From positions 62,001-126,000 of the forward strand of contig NZ_JARZAG010000007.1 of assembly GCF_029892155.1 (NCBI RefSeq): a stretch of 64,000 nucleotides of DNA, read 5' to 3'. The stretch comes from Kitasatospora sp. GAS204B (GTDB lineage Bacteria; Actinomycetota; Actinomycetes; Streptomycetales; Streptomycetaceae). Each line of letters begins with the position of its first letter. Positions within the stretch are counted from its first letter, which is position 1. Below, piece after piece: positions 1 to 7,325 of the stretch. The notes under the pieces were generated by a model. That model did not search any database, had not been told where the DNA came from, and was given only the letters and a program-made list of their open reading frames with translations. The translations under genes were made by a program, and so were the position numbers.

Positions 1-797
1 CGGCGGACGAGGGCGACCTGCCGAAGATCGGCGCGGACCTGTCCCGGGTGCTGCGGAACTCGGCCGCGATGATCATTCCGATCACCATGCTCTTCATCGC
101 GTTCGCCGGCCAGCTCTCCGGTCTCGCCTACGGCTACGGCGCCGGCGCCTCGGCCACCTCGCTGATCAGCTACTCGCTGCTGGCCTTCGCGATCGGCATC
201 CCGTTCTTCTGCGCCCAGTACGCGCTGGCTCGCGGCTTCTACGCGATGAGCGACGCGCGGACCCCGTTCTGGCTGACGGTGGTCTCCTCCGGCACCAACG
301 TGCTGCTCTCCTACCTCGCGTTCCTCGTGCTCAGCCCGCACTGGAAGGTCGTCGGCATGGCGAGCGCGCAGACGGTGGCCTGCGTGGTCAGCATGACGAT
401 CACCGGCCGGGCGCTGGCCAAGCGCCTGCAGTCGCTGCCGCCCGCGCCCGAGGACCCGGAGGCACGCGCCCGGGTGCTGCGGGCCTCGCTCAGCAACCGG
501 GCGGGCAGCGGCCTCGACGGCCGCCGCGTCTTCGGGCTGCACCTGGGCCTGGTGCTGGCCTGCCTGCCGGGGGCGCTGCTGGGGCACTTCCTGGCGAGTG
601 GGATCGGCGGCATGCTCGGCGGCGGGTTCTTCGGCAACCTGTTCGGCCTCGGCGTCGGCGCGGTGGTCGTGCTCGCCTCGCTCTTCGTGCTGGCCAAGCC
701 CTTCGGTGCCGCGGCGGCCGTCGCGCCGCTGGCCCGTCGGCTGCGGCTGCCCTACCCGCAGGTCCCGGAACCCGCTGGGCGGCGCCGGCGTCGGTAG
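1..797 (+). CDS. murJ: MurJ/MviN lipid II flippase, C-terminal part
   Basis: The reading frame is open from the window edge (first full codon at base 3) to a TAG at 795-797, so the N-terminal part lies outside. The visible 264 residues are mostly hydrophobic helices, including a segment starting IIPITMLFIAFAG and an F-F-C-A-Q-Y-A-L-A-R-G-F-Y-A motif typical of the later helices of the MOP-superfamily flippase MurJ. The family moves lipid II across the plasma membrane for peptidoglycan synthesis. The last two helices (about residues 175-235 of the visible part) precede a short Arg-rich cytoplasmic tail. The next gene starts 11 bases downstream on the same strand, so they may be cotranscribed. 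Missing N-terminus prevents a length comparison. Confidence 0.85.
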   Translation, partial: ADEGDLPKIGADLSRVLRNSAAMIIPITMLFIAFAGQLSGLAYGYGAGASATSLISYSLLAFAIGIPFFCAQYALARGFYAMSDARTPFWLTVVSSGTNVLLSYLAFLVLSPHWKVVGMASAQTVACVVSMTITGRALAKRLQSLPPAPEDPEARARVLRASLSNRAGSGLDGRRVFGLHLGLVLACLPGALLGHFLASGIGGMLGGGFFGNLFGLGVGAVVVLASLFVLAKPFGAAAAVAPLARRLRLPYPQVPEPAGRRRRR

Positions 798-808
798 GCT
801 GCCCGGAC

Positions 809-1681
809 ATGACCTCCGCTCAGCTCTCCCAGCCGTTTCCCCTGCCCAGCCGTCCGCTGCGGGTCGCCGTCGCCCAGGCGACCGTGGTCCGCGGCGCGGT
901 GGACGCCAACGTGGCCCGGGCGGCCGCGCTGATCGAGCAGGCGGGCGCCGACGGGGTCCAGTTGGTGCTGTTCGCCGAGAAGTTCCTCACCGGGTACGAG
1001 CCGGAGCTGATCGCGAGTGATCCGGCCCGCTACACCGTGACCGAGGACGATCCGCGCCTGTCCCCCATCGCCGCCGCCTGCCGGGCGGCCGGCACCGCCG
1101 CCGTGGTCGGCGCGGCGACCCGGGACGCGGCCGGGGTGCTGCGGATCTCCGCGCTGGTCTTCGGGCCGGACGGCGCCCTCGCCGCCCGGTATGACAAGCA
1201 GTACCAGTTCGGCGGCGAGCCCGAGGTCTTCGCGGCCGGCACCACCGGCTGCACGGTCGAGCTGGCCGGCTGGCGGCTGGGCCTGGGCGTCTGCTACGAC
1301 TCCGGCTTCCCCGAGCACGCCAGGGCCGCCGCGCTGGACGGCTGCCACGCCTACCTGGTCGGCGCACTGTTCAGCCGGGGCGGCGGGCGGCAGCAGGTCG
1401 ACACCTGGTTCCCGGCCCGGGCGATCGACAACACCGTTTACGTGCTGCTGGCCAACCACATCGGGCACACCGGCGCGATGGACACCTGCGGGCACAGCGC
1501 CGGCTGGGGTCCCGACGGCCGGCTGATCGCCGCACTGGGCGAGACGGAGACCGGGCTCGCGGTGGTCGACCTCGACCCCGAGCGGCTGCGCGCGGTCCGG
1601 GAGGACCTGCGGATGCTGAGCGACGTCAAGGACCGGGACGCGGCCGCCACGGCGACCCGGTCGCTGGTGCGGCTGGGCTGA
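809..1681 (+). CDS. carbon-nitrogen hydrolase (nitrilase superfamily amidohydrolase)
   Basis: A 290-residue cytoplasmic protein with the complete nitrilase-superfamily catalytic set: Glu57 in FAEKFLTGY, Lys130 in YDKQYQFGG, and nucleophile Cys162 in GVCYDSGFPE. The family hydrolyses C-N bonds of amides, nitriles or N-carbamoyl compounds through a thioester intermediate. The substrate cannot be read from these motifs, and the Lys-Gln-Tyr context does not point to a named subfamily I can defend. The ATG at 809 sits 11 bases after the murJ stop, so the gene probably rides on murJ transcription. A hairpin spans its stop codon. Confidence 0.85.
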   Translation: MTSAQLSQPFPLPSRPLRVAVAQATVVRGAVDANVARAAALIEQAGADGVQLVLFAEKFLTGYEPELIASDPARYTVTEDDPRLSPIAAACRAAGTAAVVGAATRDAAGVLRISALVFGPDGALAARYDKQYQFGGEPEVFAAGTTGCTVELAGWRLGLGVCYDSGFPEHARAAALDGCHAYLVGALFSRGGGRQQVDTWFPARAIDNTVYVLLANHIGHTGAMDTCGHSAGWGPDGRLIAALGETETGLAVVDLDPERLRAVREDLRMLSDVKDRDAAATATRSLVRLG

Positions 1682-1691
1682 GCCGCACCAG
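1664..1691. terminator. hairpin between convergent genes
   Basis: Perfect 11-bp arms (1664-1674 and 1681-1691) around a 6-base loop overlap the stop codon of the hydrolase and lie just before the end of the convergent PucR gene. The position suits a bidirectional terminator. There is no T-run, as is common in streptomycetes. Confidence 0.6.
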
Positions 1692-1698
1692 CCCGCCG

Positions 1699-3282
1699 TC
1701 AGCGCGCCGCCGCCGGCGCCGGGGTGCAGAGCAGGGCCGCGCGCAGGTCGAGGCGGTCGTCCAGCCTGCCGAGGTCGCGATCGGTCAGCTCCTCGATCCG
1801 GCGGATCCGGTAGTGCACGGTGTTCACGTGGACGTGCAGCGCCTCGGCCGTGCGGGCCCAGGAGCAGTCGTGGCGGAGGAAGCTGACCAGGGTGGCCAGC
1901 AGCGAGCCGCCGGTGAGGCGGTCGTGCTCGGTGAGCGGGTCGAGCAGGCGGCGGCGGAAGGCGGCGGCCACCTCGGCCGGGATGCCGCGGACCAGCGCGG
2001 CCAGCGAGTCCAGTTCGGCGCTCGCCCCCACCGAGCAGGCAACGGGCTGAGCCGCGGCGGCCGCGTCCATGGCGTAGCGGGCCTGGCGCAGGCCCGCCGC
2101 CAGCTCGCTCGCCCGGCCGCCGGCGCGCGGACCGACGCCCAGGCGCAGCAGGTGGCGGTCGGGCAACCGGGCCTGCAACCGGGGCCAGACCTCGCGCAGC
2201 GCGGCCGTCAGTCGCGACGGGTCCGCGACGGCCACGACGGCGACGGCGCCGCCGCGCTCGTCGGCGCCGACCGCGAACACCTCGCAGGGCGCCGAGCGCA
2301 GCGCCTCGGCCAGCGCGTCCGCCGCCCAGGGCACGTCCAGACCGTCGATCCGGGCGGTCACCGGGACCAGCGGGCCGTCGCCGGGCAGGCCGCAGGAGGC
2401 CAGCGCCTCGCCGAGCTCGTCGGCGTGCACCGGTGCCGCGCCGGTCAGCAGGCCCGACAGCCGCTCGGCCGCTCGGCGCCGGTCGGCGGCCGCGCCACGG
2501 CTGCGGGTCCAGAGGGTGGCGAGCACGTCGGCCAGTCCGTGCAGCATGGCGGCCTGCCCCGGGCCGGCGGCGTGCGGGTAGAGGTACCAGCCGTCGAACG
2601 GCGTGTCGCCGCCCTCGCCGATGGGGAGCGCCGCGGTGGCGCCGGTGGGACCGGTAGGGCTGGTGGGGCTCGGGAGCGCGAGTCGGATCGTCTCCGGGTC
2701 CGGGGCGGTGGCGCCGGTGGAGGTGGCGATGGCGCGTCCGGAGGCGGAGACCAGCGAGCAGGGGCCGCAGCCGAGCCGGGAGACCGCCTGCTCCAACACC
2801 TGGGCCGCCGGGGCGCCCGCGTACATCAGCTCGATCAGCTCGCGCCGAGCCCCCTCCGGCACCGTCGCCGCCTCGCCGGACTGCGTGCGCAGGTCACCCC
2901 AGAGACGTAGGTAGACCCGGTCGGTCACGGCCCGGAAGCTGGTCCCGGCCGGCACCGAGAGCAGCGGTATCCCGTGCACCCGGCACGCTTCGACCAACCC
3001 CGTCGGCACCTCGCCGTGCGTGCCCTCCCCCGCCAGCAGCGCGGCCACCCCGGCGCTGCGCAGCGAGGTGGCGAACCGCATCGCGAGAGCCTGCCCGGCG
3101 GGGTGGTCCGGCTGCCACCAGACCAGCCCGGAGAGCACCAGCTCGCCGGGCTGCAGGTAGCGGGCCGGGTCCTGGAGATCGGTGGAGGTGACACCGGTGA
3201 CCGGGCGTTCCAGCAGCTCGGGCGGGCCCCAGGCCAACCGCAGCCGCAGGTCCGCCACGTCCAGGAGATCAGAAACGATCAC
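1699..3282 (-). CDS. PucR family transcriptional regulator
   Basis: A 527-residue regulator with a PucR-type N-terminal ligand-sensing domain (about residues 1-120), a central GGDEF-like region typical of the CdaR/PucR group, and a C-terminal winged HTH around residues 470-520 with TAEALHVHVNTVHYRIRRIE, the hallmark of the PucR C-terminal HTH_30 domain. The family controls catabolic genes, classically purine degradation. The target here is not evident, since neither neighbour is a purine gene. The start is a GTG at 3282 with a GAGGAG ribosome site seven bases before it. It converges on the amidohydrolase and is divergent from the LCP gene. A plausible but unproven link is regulation of the nearby amidohydrolase. 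Confidence 0.85.
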   Translation of the reverse strand: MIVSDLLDVADLRLRLAWGPPELLERPVTGVTSTDLQDPARYLQPGELVLSGLVWWQPDHPAGQALAMRFATSLRSAGVAALLAGEGTHGEVPTGLVEACRVHGIPLLSVPAGTSFRAVTDRVYLRLWGDLRTQSGEAATVPEGARRELIELMYAGAPAAQVLEQAVSRLGCGPCSLVSASGRAIATSTGATAPDPETIRLALPSPTSPTGPTGATAALPIGEGGDTPFDGWYLYPHAAGPGQAAMLHGLADVLATLWTRSRGAAADRRRAAERLSGLLTGAAPVHADELGEALASCGLPGDGPLVPVTARIDGLDVPWAADALAEALRSAPCEVFAVGADERGGAVAVVAVADPSRLTAALREVWPRLQARLPDRHLLRLGVGPRAGGRASELAAGLRQARYAMDAAAAAQPVACSVGASAELDSLAALVRGIPAEVAAAFRRRLLDPLTEHDRLTGGSLLATLVSFLRHDCSWARTAEALHVHVNTVHYRIRRIEELTDRDLGRLDDRLDLRAALLCTPAPAAAR

Positions 3283-3617
3283 CGCGACACTCCTCGGTAC
3301 CGAGCACTCGGATGCGAGTGCCGCACCCGGCCGGCCCTCTTATCAGCCAGGGATTCAGGTGCAGATGCATGGTAAATGCCATGGGCCATGCCCTGTAGCC
3401 CCCGCTGGTTGATCATCCACCTGGCGGACGGTCGCAGGCGGGGCGGCCGGGACCGGGGCAGCCGTCGACCGAGCCAACTCGGTTCAGCGTAACGAAGTTG
3501 ACGCACCGTCTGCGGGTGGCCGTGTGACCTTGCCCACACTGTTCGAACTCATGCGCCCTTTTCGGCCACTCGGAACGTCCAAGGAGAGGCAGTACGGGTA
3601 GCAACAGTGGGGGGAAC
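3283..3617. promoter_or_regulatory. divergent intergenic region of pucR-like and LCP genes
   Basis: No gene is seen in these 335 bases. They must hold the promoters of both flanking genes. Two inverted repeats stand out: GCATGG/CCATGC arms at 3367-3372 and 3386-3391, nearer the regulator, and ACCGAG/CTCGGT arms at 3468-3483. Either could be an operator for the PucR-like protein. This is positional inference only. Confidence 0.4.
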
Positions 3618-4988
3618 ATGTCGGGTGCGGGCAACAGTGGGGCGGTCCTGCGGATCGTCGGGCGTACGGTGGCCTGCGCCGTCTCCGCCTCGGTCCTGGC
3701 CGCGTGCGGATTCTCCTGGTACGCCTACCACGACCTCACCAGCGGGATGACCACCTCGAACGCGATCGAGATGGTGAAGCAGGCCGCCCAGCCCGGCCCG
3801 CAGCAGGCGGCGGTGTCCGCTCCGCCACGGCTGGACAAGTCGGTCAACATCCTGCTGATCGGCCTGGACAGCCGCAAGGACGAGAACGGCAACGACCTGC
3901 CCAAGCAGTTCGTCCAGGACCAGCTGAACGCCGGCAGCAGCGACATCGGCGGCTACAACACCAACACCCTGATCCTGATGCACATCCCGGCGAACGGCGG
4001 CAAGGTCGAGGCCTTCTCGATCCCCCGCGACGACTACGTCGACCTGGTCAACGTGCCCGGCGGCCACCCGCTCGGCAAGCACAAGATCAAGGAAGCCTAC
4101 GACCGGGCCAAGTACTACGCCGAGGAGCAGCTCTCCAAGCAGTACTCGGGCGCGGACCTGGAACACCGGGGCCGCGACGCGGGCCGCGCGGCGACCCTGC
4201 TGACGGTGCAGAAGTTCCTCAACGTGCCGATCGACCACTTCGCCGAGCTGAACCTGAAGGGCTTCTACGACGTCGCCCAGGCGCTCGGGCCGATCACCGT
4301 CTGCCTCAACAAGGACGTCAGCGACCCGACCATCGCCCGCACCACCGACACGCCAGGCGGCGGCTCCGGCTTCGTGGGACACCAGGGGCTCAACCAGCTG
4401 GACGCCTCGATGGCGCTGGCCTTCGTCCGCCAGCGGCACAACCTGCCGGACGGGGACTTCGACCGGACCCACCGTCAGCAGGCGTTCCTCTCCTCGGTCA
4501 CCAACAAGCTGGAGCAGGAGGGGATGTTCGGCGACCTCACCAAGATGCAGGGGTTGCTGGACGCGGTGAAGCAGGACCTGGTGATCGACAGCGGCTGGGA
4601 CATCCTGGACTTCGCCCAGCAGGCCACCAACCTGACCGGTGGGAACGTCGAGTTCCACACGCTGCCGATGGAGGGCTACGCCACACTGGGGAGCGACGGG
4701 GACGTGAACCTGGTGGACGTGGGGAAGATCCAGGCGATGGTGCGGCAGACCATCGGCGGCATCGACCCGACGGCGGCGTCTGCGTCTGCGTCTGCCTCTG
4801 CCTCTGCCTCTGCCTCTGCGTCAACGTCGGCGTCCCCCTCGGACATTGCCCCGGCCAGTCCGTCCGCCCCGACCACGCCCAGCACTGCGGACAGCAGCAC
4901 CCCGCCCTCGACCGACGGCGCCACCCCCTCCCCCAGCGACAGCTACTTCGGCCCGGCCGTCCAGGGCGGCGTCCCCTGCGTCAACTGA
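3618..4988 (+). CDS. LytR-CpsA-Psr (LCP) family cell-wall glycopolymer ligase
   Basis: 456 residues: a short cytoplasmic start, one N-terminal membrane helix (about residues 11-32), then an extracytoplasmic LCP domain (about residues 75-370). LCP hallmarks are the NTNTLILMHI strand, the SIPRDDYVDL arginine motif and the RQRHNLPDGDFDRTHRQQ motif that contacts the polyprenyl pyrophosphate substrate. LCP enzymes attach teichoic acids or other glycopolymers to peptidoglycan. The C-terminus carries an unusual Ser/Ala/Thr/Pro-rich tail (from about residue 387) encoded in part by a hexanucleotide repeat, and no LytR_C domain is recognisable. The ATG at 3618 is preceded by a GGGGGG ribosome site. It is monocistronic by context. 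Confidence 0.9.
   Translation: MSGAGNSGAVLRIVGRTVACAVSASVLAACGFSWYAYHDLTSGMTTSNAIEMVKQAAQPGPQQAAVSAPPRLDKSVNILLIGLDSRKDENGNDLPKQFVQDQLNAGSSDIGGYNTNTLILMHIPANGGKVEAFSIPRDDYVDLVNVPGGHPLGKHKIKEAYDRAKYYAEEQLSKQYSGADLEHRGRDAGRAATLLTVQKFLNVPIDHFAELNLKGFYDVAQALGPITVCLNKDVSDPTIARTTDTPGGGSGFVGHQGLNQLDASMALAFVRQRHNLPDGDFDRTHRQQAFLSSVTNKLEQEGMFGDLTKMQGLLDAVKQDLVIDSGWDILDFAQQATNLTGGNVEFHTLPMEGYATLGSDGDVNLVDVGKIQAMVRQTIGGIDPTAASASASASASASASASTSASPSDIAPASPSAPTTPSTADSSTPPSTDGATPSPSDSYFGPAVQGGVPCVN
4776..4823 (+). repeat. in-frame GC(G/C)TC(T/A) hexanucleotide microsatellite
   Basis: Eight tandem copies of a six-base unit encode an Ala-Ser dipeptide run in the C-terminal tail of the LCP protein. Copy-number change would be in frame, altering tail length without breaking the gene. 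The tail probably spans the wall as a flexible linker. Confidence 0.85.
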
Positions 4989-5065
4989 CGCCGCCGGGCA
5001 CCCGTGTCGGCACGGGAACCGAACTCGGCCGGGCCGCGGCGCCCGGCCATTGACCGTGCGGGCGG

Positions 5066-5102
5066 TGGACTATACCTTCCCTCTCATTGGTCTATGCCAA
5101 TG
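5066..5102 (+). promoter_or_regulatory. two dre-like direct repeats (DasR/chitinase operator) before the chitinase
   Basis: TGGACTATACC (5066-5076) and TGGTCTATGCC (5088-5098) are similar copies spaced 22 bases apart, two helical turns. The second lies in an 18-base near-palindrome, 5085-5102, with CATTGG/CCAATG arms. Both resemble the TGGTCTAGACCA core of DasR-responsive elements and the 12-bp chitinase direct repeats known in Streptomyces. They end 76 bases before the chitinase ATG, where the promoter is expected. This predicts induction by chitin-derived GlcNAc or chitobiose. Confidence 0.7.
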
Positions 5103-5178
5103 AGTTCGTCGCACCATTCCCGTACCTCCCGCGTTCCCCACCGCCGCTCCCGCTCGCGGCGCCCGCCGAGGAGAGTCC

Positions 5179-6498
5179 ATGCCAGCGACCCGCCGCACCG
5201 CCGTCCGCAGAGCCGCCGTCACCGCCGCTGCCGCCACCTGCGCCTTCGCCCTGCTGGGCGCGGCCCCCGCCAACGCCGCCCCGAGCCACGGGGGCGGACG
5301 GCCCGACGGCCAGAAGGAGTTGACCGGCTACTTCACCCAGTGGGGCATCTACTCCGGCTTCATGGAGAAGAACCTGGTCACCACCGGCGAGATCAACCAC
5401 CTCACCGAGCTCGACTACGCCTTCAGCGACGTCACGGCGGACGGCCTGTGCGGCAGCGGCGACAGCTGGGCCGACTACCAACGCCCCTTCTCCGCCACCG
5501 AGTCGGTCGACGGGCAGGCCGACGCGGCCGGGCAGGCACTGCTGGGCAACTTCAACCAGCTGCGCGAACTCAAGGCGAAGTACCCGAAGTTGAAGATCGT
5601 GATGTCGATCGGCGGCTGGTCCTGGTCCGGGCAGTTCTCCCAACTCGCCGCCACCGCGGCCGGTCGCCAGAAGTTCGTCGCCTCCTGCGTGGACCAGTAC
5701 CTCAAGGGCGACCTGCCCGGCCTGCCCGCGGGCGCGGCCGCCGGCATCTTCGACGGCTTCGCCGTGGACTGGGAGTACCCGGGCGAGCCGGGCAACGGCA
5801 ACCCCTACGGCCCGCAGGACACCCCGGACTACACCGCGCTGATGCGGGAGTTCCGGCAGCAGGAGACCCAGGCCGGGGCCGCCGACGGCAAGCGCTACCT
5901 GCTCACCGCGAACACCTCCGCCAACCCGGCGTTCGCCGCCAAGCTGGAGCTGCGGAAGATCGCCCAGGTGGTCGACTGGTTCAACGTCATGACCTTCGAC
6001 TACCACGGCAGTTGGGAACCGACCGGACCGACCGACTTCTCCTCCGCGCTGTTCCAGGACCCGCGCGACCCGAACCCGGCCGACAACCGGTACAGCGTCG
6101 ACCAGGCGGTCCAGTACTACGAGAACCAGGGCGTGCGCCCCGAGCAGATCGGCCTGGCCATCCCGTACTACGCCCACGAGTGGACCGGCGTCACCCCCGG
6201 CCCGAACGGCGACGGCCTCTTCCAACCCGCCACCGCGGGCGCGGCCGGCACCCCGGACTACAACCAGGTGGTCACCGCCCCCGGCAAGACCTACTGGGAC
6301 CCGCTGGCCGCCGAGCCCTACAAGTACGACCCCACCACCGGCACCTTCGCCAGCTATGACGACCCCGCCTCGGTCTGGCTCAAGGGCCAGTACATCCGCG
6401 CCAGAAACCTGCGCGGCACCTTCGCCTGGTCCATGGACGGCGACACCACCGACGGCAGCCTGACCGCCGCCCTGGGCGAGAGCCTGAACGGCCACTGA
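5179..6498 (+). CDS. secreted family 18 chitinase
   Basis: A 439-residue secreted glycoside hydrolase. Residues 1 to about 34 form a signal peptide with several N-terminal Arg residues (RR at 5-6 and 10-11, Tat-like but without a full twin-Arg consensus) and an A-N-A-A cleavage region. The mature protein is a single GH18 barrel. The catalytic DxxxDxE motif is present as Asp192-Gly-Phe-Ala-Val-Asp197-Trp-Glu199, with Glu199 as proton donor. SIGGWSWSGQF at about 143-153 is the second conserved GH18 strand. No separate chitin-binding module is visible. The ATG at 5179 follows a GAGGAGAG ribosome site. Its role is depolymerising chitin for carbon and nitrogen, under the dre-like sites upstream. 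Confidence 0.92.
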   Translation: MPATRRTAVRRAAVTAAAATCAFALLGAAPANAAPSHGGGRPDGQKELTGYFTQWGIYSGFMEKNLVTTGEINHLTELDYAFSDVTADGLCGSGDSWADYQRPFSATESVDGQADAAGQALLGNFNQLRELKAKYPKLKIVMSIGGWSWSGQFSQLAATAAGRQKFVASCVDQYLKGDLPGLPAGAAAGIFDGFAVDWEYPGEPGNGNPYGPQDTPDYTALMREFRQQETQAGAADGKRYLLTANTSANPAFAAKLELRKIAQVVDWFNVMTFDYHGSWEPTGPTDFSSALFQDPRDPNPADNRYSVDQAVQYYENQGVRPEQIGLAIPYYAHEWTGVTPGPNGDGLFQPATAGAAGTPDYNQVVTAPGKTYWDPLAAEPYKYDPTTGTFASYDDPASVWLKGQYIRARNLRGTFAWSMDGDTTDGSLTAALGESLNGH

Positions 6499-6518
6499 CC
6501 ACCAGGCCGCCCCGGCGA

Positions 6519-6568
6519 TGACGCAGAATGCCCCGCGACCCGATCGGGTCGCGGGGCATTCTGCGTCA
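6519..6568. terminator. 50-bp perfect palindrome terminator
   Basis: A perfect 50-base inverted repeat (25-base half-sites, centre between 6543 and 6544) lies 20 bases after the chitinase stop and ten bases before the tRNA-derived repeat. As RNA it forms a very stable hairpin without a T-tract. It probably terminates the chitinase transcript and blocks read-through from the island on the other strand. Confidence 0.75.
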
Positions 6569-6577
6569 CGCGTGCGG

Positions 6578-6621
6578 TGTGCCCCAGGCAGGATTCGAAC
6601 CTGCGACACGAGTTTTAGGAG
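6578..6621 (-). repeat. tRNA-Arg 3' fragment, att-like end of an island
   Basis: Bases 6578-6609 are identical to 14352-14383, the 3' part of tRNA-Arg(CCU) plus two flanking bases. The match continues to 6621 with two mismatches (42 of 44 identical). The copy has only the T-arm, variable loop and part of the anticodon arm, so it is not a functional tRNA. It has the same orientation as the intact tRNA and lies 7.8 kb beyond its 3' end, the geometry left when a tyrosine integrase inserts an element into a tRNA 3' end. Confidence 0.85.
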
Positions 6622-6747
6622 GACCGGGGTGGGTCAACTGGGCTGACCTGCTGCTGTCCTGACTGGGCATCCTTGCGCTGTCCGCCCGCCCCGGCCCGCC
6701 GCTTCCCTTGGCGCCCCGTCCGACCTGGCACGGCTGTAGCACGGTGC

Positions 6748-6954
6748 CTACGCTGCGTCGTCTCGCTCCAAGATCAGGCTGATCGAGCCTTCTTCAAGGT
6801 TGACCCCGCCATCAAGGTGCAAGTGGTATCCCCATCTGAGTTCAGGATCGGCGAGACCGACAAGTTGCTCAGCCAGAGCATGAAGCCCTGCCGCGTTAGC
6901 TGCGATGGTGATCTCGGCCCCTGAGCCGTACACCTTGATTCGAGGGGAGTCCAT
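6748..6954 (-). CDS. small Imm32-like hypothetical protein
   Basis: 68 residues, ATG at 6954. The sequence has an alternating strand pattern (IKVYGSGAEITIAANAAGL), an H-L-H-L-D motif at about residues 44-48, and ends with EEGSISLILERDD. This layout resembles small actinobacterial proteins annotated as Imm32 family immunity proteins. No toxin is recognisable next to it, so an immunity role is only a family-based guess. It lies just inside the att-like end of the island and reads toward it. It has no predicted membrane segment or signal peptide. Confidence 0.6.
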   Translation of the reverse strand: MDSPRIKVYGSGAEITIAANAAGLHALAEQLVGLADPELRWGYHLHLDGGVNLEEGSISLILERDDAA

Positions 6955-7325
6955 TGCGGCACGGTACCGCGCGGGTTCGGCCGGCCGGCCAGTCCTCGGG
7001 CTGAGCGGGGTGGTTCCCTCCTCGCTCGGGCAGCTTCGCCGGACCAGGGTTCCCGGGGGCCGCCAAGGCTCACGCCCGTGACGCTTGCGCTTGGCCTTGG
7101 CGGCCCTGGGGTTCCGGGTGCGCCCTCAGCCGCTCCAGGTCGGCGGTGTAGGCCGGGCGAGCGGCCGAGCGCAGTTGGCGTAGGGCTGAGCGGCCACGGA
7201 GATGCCCAGGCCGTACACCTCGGTCAGGATGCCCGGTACCAGGGTGTCGGCGTACCCGTCCGCCCACTTCTTGATCTGTTGAAGGTGACAGGCGGCACCT
7301 CACCTGCTCCCGGGGGCCCGCTCGC
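6955..7325. other. 371-bp stretch without a convincing gene, possibly decayed
   Basis: No complete reading frame with a plausible start is found. On the minus strand a frame from about 7281 to 7128 encodes a protein-like stretch beginning LQQIKKWADGYADTLVPG and then runs into a stop. It has no start codon and an upstream in-frame stop. Another minus frame downstream is basic (AAKAKRKRHGR). These look like fragments of a broken gene. A degraded integrase is possible given the att-like repeat nearby, but I cannot support it from motifs. Confidence 0.3.

Noticed and set aside
1813-2910. A 365-codon plus-strand frame
   Set aside because: It is the reverse complement of the PucR-like gene, is dominated by Gly/Arg/Ala and has no recognisable domain.
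6578-6650. A second tRNA gene at the island end
   Set aside because: Only the T-arm, variable loop and part of the anticodon arm match; there is no 5' acceptor strand or D-arm, so it is a fragment.
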